Assembly: GCA_964580995.1 (NCBI GenBank)
Contig: CAZOMV010000058.1
Location: forward strand, 1 to 35,419
DNA length: 35,419 nucleotides
Reading direction: 5' to 3'
Origin: JAKJEP01 sp964580995
GTDB lineage: Bacteria > Planctomycetota > Phycisphaerae > Sedimentisphaerales > SM23-30
Shown: positions 32,283-35,419 of the stretch, in pieces
How the letters are laid out: every line of letters starts with the position of its first letter
Position numbering within the stretch: position 1 is the stretch's first letter
The notes under the pieces: generated by a model
Database searches by the model: none
What the model was told of the DNA's origin: nothing
Seen by the model: only the letters and a program-made list of their open reading frames with translations
Position numbers and translations under genes: made by a program

Positions 32283-34748
32283 TTATCGCACTTCGATCAG
32301 GCGAATCTCCAGCGGCTGCAGCTCCATCGTTTCCGCTGCGAGGTTTTTACCGGCGATCAGGTTTACGGCATTCGTGAGATTCCAGGCCGAACGACAGCGA
32401 ATCTGTGCCGGTTTTCGCAAATGGTTCAGTACATAAAATAATTTGCGCTCTCCGGCTGTAACGCCGCGGACTTCGATTCCCCATTGCTCCACACTTACCG
32501 GCGGCGTTAATTTGAGAGCAGTTTTCGTATCATGCACCATCTGCCAAAGGTCCGGTGCGGTTTTATCCGGCGGGCAATGGAATATCGTGCCGCCGGTTTT
32601 TTCAAAGGCGGACAGTCGCTGTTCCATATCCGGACTAAGCTGAGTTCCTTCCGGGATTACCAATAGCTGATAATCCGCCAGGGCACCAGCCAGCATTCTT
32701 TTTTCCGTTACTACGGCGATATCCAGGTCCTGGAACAGGCAGGCCTGATAGGCATCCTCAATATGGATACCGTCGTAGAACAGGGCGATCGGGCCATGCT
32801 GCCGCTGAAAGGCCTGAATCTCCGGTCCCAGCCGCAGGAAATCCAGGGCACAGCGACCCAGTGCCTCTACGCTGTTGGCATGCCAATACAGGCTGACATC
32901 ATCCACCCGGTCAAACACCCAGCAGGAGGTCATATCGCGGCCATGCAAAACCAGCCCCCATAAGGCGGCGGTAAAATAGGAAGCGGGGGTGGGAAACAGT
33001 CCGTCGCTGATATGGTATTCCCCATCGAGAATCGGATGATTCGGCTGTAACGTGCGGTAATAATCATGACGCAAAAAAGGCCAGGTGAAGTCCGCGGCCA
33101 GCCGCCCCGTCCAGTCCGGCCAGGAAGGCATGGCATCCATCCCGTTGGCGGTGAGAATATCGCCGATGGCCTCGCGATCCACATTGAGAACTTCCTGGGT
33201 ACTAATCGCCTTGATCTGAACCGGGTGGGTAGTGTCATATTTATGCAGCTCCGCAACGAACCATTGCAGAAATTCCGTGACGGAATCGGTCCCCATCTTG
33301 CCTAGAGCCTGCCAGCGATCCAGGTCCGGATGTTCCTGCTGATACTTCTGCCATATCTCCACCGGGAAATCCGGAATCAGCCGGTACCACGCCTCATTGA
33401 TCAGATCATAGCTGATCAAGGCGGGATGCTCCCGGACCAGCGGAATGAGGACGGAAAGATGTTTGGCAATTACCTCGCGAAAATGCGAATCGGTAATCGT
33501 CCAGGGCATGAAGTTGTTCGTTTTCGTACGCCAGCCGGTTGCATCCGTGGAAGGCCATTTCTGCCGCGCCCAGTCGGGAAAATAATGCGGGGATACCAGC
33601 AGATCGCAGACCATATGGTTTTCCTTCGCCGCATTCATTACGTCCAGAAGGCCGTCAGCCCCATGGGGATCGATCTCATTTTCGCTGGGAAGAGTGGCAG
33701 TAGGTCCCAGTTCGATACTTAAACAGGTGTAACCCATAGCGGACAGTTGAGCGAATTGTCCACGGTTAAACCAGCCGCAAACTCCCGCGAAAAACACCGG
33801 CCGATCGCCGCTGAAATACGAACCATCCCGGCATTTGAGGTTTTCCAGAGAAATTTCCGGCACGCGGGGGAAAAAATCAGGATTTTCCAGCAAATTCTCC
33901 AATTCCTTTTGCGTGCGTGCGGCACATTCGAGCAAAAATTCCCCCGTACGCCGGGCATGTTCGGGATTGTCATCCCGAAACATATCGAACACTTCCGTCC
34001 GGTACCGCTGCAACACCGTTCGGCTGACCAGCGGATATCGCAAGTCAATCCCTTTGGTTTTAGCGGCATCGAGCAGGGTATCGATCTTTTCGATTTTTTC
34101 CGGCAGCGGTGCCAATAGAGTTTCCAGGTCGGAACGGGTGAAAATTTTATTTTGCGGGCCAACTCCTTCCGGATAAACCGCTTCTAAATCCGCAAAGTAA
34201 AACGGATACGGACCGGGGGTAAAAAAGTCACCGGACTCCTGGGTAAGAATCGCAATGCTGTCCAGGTCGGTAATCGTCTCCGCGCCAATTCCAAAGGGAA
34301 CGGTTTGCGATAACGGGATTTCAATCTGCGACCAGTCCAGCGGCACCACCCCCGGCAGCGGCAGGAGACTGCTGACTTGCCGTCCCGCCTTATCGCCCAA
34401 AACCACCCAGAGATGAGAACCTCCCGCCCAGACCCTAAACCGGACCGCCTGCGGCAGCGGCAGATGCAAATCCCGTCGCTCGATCCCGTGCACCATCTGC
34501 CCCGCCTTGCTGACGGTGATGGTTGCATTCAGGTAGGGACTGTTTCCCAGAGGGTGGTACCATCCGCTCCAGTATAACTTGAGATCGGTTCGGCCAACCG
34601 GATGCCAGGTATCGAGGGCATCGATCCAATTCATTGAATCCACTTTGTAAATGTTCGGATTCGCCAAACCCGTCCGAGGAACAAACAATAGAAATACAAT
34701 CAGATATGACCATACGACGGAGCAACAACGGTGGGTGTTTTTCATCAC
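32283..34748 (-). CDS. Secreted clan GH-A glycoside hydrolase (GH42/GH5-like)
   Basis: 821 residues with a signal peptide (1 to about 29). An N-terminal beta-sandwich (about 35-195) with carbohydrate-binding character is followed by a helical linker. A TIM-barrel catalytic domain (about 310-640) has acid/base Asn451-Glu452 in SYDLINEAWY and candidate nucleophile Glu577 in ILDGEYHI; this NE/E arrangement is that of clan GH-A. A flavodoxin-like trimerisation-type region follows (about 645-745, ADYQLLVIPEGTQLSPDMEQRL), as in GH42 beta-galactosidases, then a small beta domain. Beta-galactosidase or a related exo-glycosidase is likely. It follows the cytidylate-kinase-like gene by 27 bp. Confidence 0.82.
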   Translation of the reverse strand: MMKNTHRCCSVVWSYLIVFLLFVPRTGLANPNIYKVDSMNWIDALDTWHPVGRTDLKLYWSGWYHPLGNSPYLNATITVSKAGQMVHGIERRDLHLPLPQAVRFRVWAGGSHLWVVLGDKAGRQVSSLLPLPGVVPLDWSQIEIPLSQTVPFGIGAETITDLDSIAILTQESGDFFTPGPYPFYFADLEAVYPEGVGPQNKIFTRSDLETLLAPLPEKIEKIDTLLDAAKTKGIDLRYPLVSRTVLQRYRTEVFDMFRDDNPEHARRTGEFLLECAARTQKELENLLENPDFFPRVPEISLENLKCRDGSYFSGDRPVFFAGVCGWFNRGQFAQLSAMGYTCLSIELGPTATLPSENEIDPHGADGLLDVMNAAKENHMVCDLLVSPHYFPDWARQKWPSTDATGWRTKTNNFMPWTITDSHFREVIAKHLSVLIPLVREHPALISYDLINEAWYRLIPDFPVEIWQKYQQEHPDLDRWQALGKMGTDSVTEFLQWFVAELHKYDTTHPVQIKAISTQEVLNVDREAIGDILTANGMDAMPSWPDWTGRLAADFTWPFLRHDYYRTLQPNHPILDGEYHISDGLFPTPASYFTAALWGLVLHGRDMTSCWVFDRVDDVSLYWHANSVEALGRCALDFLRLGPEIQAFQRQHGPIALFYDGIHIEDAYQACLFQDLDIAVVTEKRMLAGALADYQLLVIPEGTQLSPDMEQRLSAFEKTGGTIFHCPPDKTAPDLWQMVHDTKTALKLTPPVSVEQWGIEVRGVTAGERKLFYVLNHLRKPAQIRCRSAWNLTNAVNLIAGKNLAAETMELQPLEIRLIEVR

Positions 34749-34775
34749 GAGTTCCTGATAAAAAAGGGTAAGAAA

Positions 34776-35419
34776 TTATTTAGAATTTTTCGGAGCCGGC
34801 TGCTGGCTGATACGCCGCTGGTCGAGGCAGCGCCAGATTAGTTTGGCCGCCGAATGAGGGGTAAATTTTTCGGTATTGATGGTGATGTCATAGTGTCTGG
34901 CATCCGTGACATCCTGATTGACGAAATTTCTTACAAACGATTTCTGGGTACGATCCGCTTTTTCAACGATGGAAAACGCTTCCGCTTCGGATATTTCGAG
35001 ATCCCGGGCATAATTTTTTGCCCGCTGTTCCAACGAAGCGGTAACCCGGACCGAGAGGCCATTCTGGCGGGGCAGTACCAGCCCGGCCGCCCGGCCGACA
35101 ATGATCGCCTGGCCATGTTTGGCAATAATCATCAGCACATGAATCAAATGCCGGTAATAAGCAAGCTGCTCGATACCGGTTTTCCGTGTGAAAAAAGGCT
35201 CCAGCCATTCCTCAATCCAACCGATGGTATGCTCATCGACCGATTCCAGCAGACTTTTATGAACATTCATATCCTCCGACATAAAATCCAGAATTTGCTT
35301 GTCGTAGAGCTGCCATTGCAGCATGTCGGCCAGATCCGCGGCAATGATCTCCCCGCCGCTGCCCAGCTCCCGGCTGATGGTGATATAGTCTATGTCGATA
35401 TTGCTTTCCGCCAGGCGAA
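34776..35419 (-). CDS. Cytidylate kinase-like protein, partial (5' end outside window)
   Basis: The frame is open to the window edge; an internal ATG at 35324 is not the start. The visible 214 codons begin RLAESNIDIDYITISRELGS and contain the modified P-loop ITISRELGSGGE, followed by IAADLADMLQWQLYDKQIL. This matches the cytidylate-kinase-like (Cytidylate_kin_2) family, whose members are often of unknown physiological role in non-standard contexts. Downstream segments IIVGRAAGLVL, RVTASLEQRAKNYA and ADRTQKSFVRNF fit the lid and core helices. It is probably transcribed with the GH-A gene. Confidence 0.85.
   Translation of the reverse strand, partial: RLAESNIDIDYITISRELGSGGEIIAADLADMLQWQLYDKQILDFMSEDMNVHKSLLESVDEHTIGWIEEWLEPFFTRKTGIEQLAYYRHLIHVLMIIAKHGQAIIVGRAAGLVLPRQNGLSVRVTASLEQRAKNYARDLEISEAEAFSIVEKADRTQKSFVRNFVNQDVTDARHYDITINTEKFTPHSAAKLIWRCLDQRRISQQPAPKNSK

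Noticed and set aside
1..35419. CRISPR arrays, rRNA and tRNA genes, prophage or intact IS
   Set aside because: Looked for but not seen. The only mobile trace is the transposase remnant near 31292.

Overview
The window looks like a planctomycete chromosome, most likely class Phycisphaerae (inference). The reasons are a GLUG-repeat surface protein ending in a dockerin-like repeat with the DLAELAGNWL tail, Tat-exported Gfo/Idh/MocA oxidoreductases, secreted polysaccharide enzymes, and large numbers of two-component and GAF/HDOD signalling proteins. Base composition is moderate for most of the window. Positions 1-444 are the exception: they are extremely GC-rich and encode the C-terminal end of an actinobacterial-type NadB, which suggests an assembly junction or foreign DNA.

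Layout. 1-444: nadB 3' fragment. 864-3119: GLUG-repeat secreted protein, split by one in-frame TGA, followed by two covarying hairpins. 3211-8840 (minus strand): one long transcription unit read from right to left as HEAT lipoprotein, RsbW-like anti-sigma kinase, STAS protein, MlaE, MlaF and MlaD, then a Tat-exported oxidoreductase. This is an Mla/Mce-type lipid transporter coupled to a partner-switch pair. 9220-12792: small membrane protein, glnS with a clear promoter, a flavoprotein with a four-cysteine motif, and alkD on the opposite strand. 13141-17770: TPR lipoprotein, terminator-like hairpin, then M48 membrane protease, acpS and mnmG, tightly packed.

18071-25885 is a signalling block. 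It holds an HTH-receiver protein (DNA-binding domain first), an HDOD-GAF-histidine kinase, a protein with a degenerate receiver plus GAF, a small 2[4Fe-4S] ferredoxin, a GntR/FadR-type regulator, and on the minus strand a PAS-PAS hybrid kinase with a degenerate Hpt-like tail. Its divergent upstream region contains an attenuator-like pair of alternative hairpins.

26336-34748 is a glycan-processing block. It contains a small ABM-domain protein, a very unusual exported enzyme with three hydrolase domains (SGNH, alpha/beta hydrolase, SGNH), a GH43-like beta-propeller protein, an IS3-type transposase remnant, a nitrilase-family amidohydrolase, and a large clan GH-A glycoside hydrolase on the minus strand. 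The window ends inside a cytidylate-kinase-like gene.

No rRNA, tRNA, CRISPR array or intact mobile element was seen. The most unusual items are the triple-hydrolase protein, the Mla operon with its own anti-sigma/anti-anti-sigma pair, the signalling cassette with two degenerate phosphorelay domains, a shared G-rich promoter motif upstream of two unrelated genes, and the attenuator-like region before the hybrid kinase.
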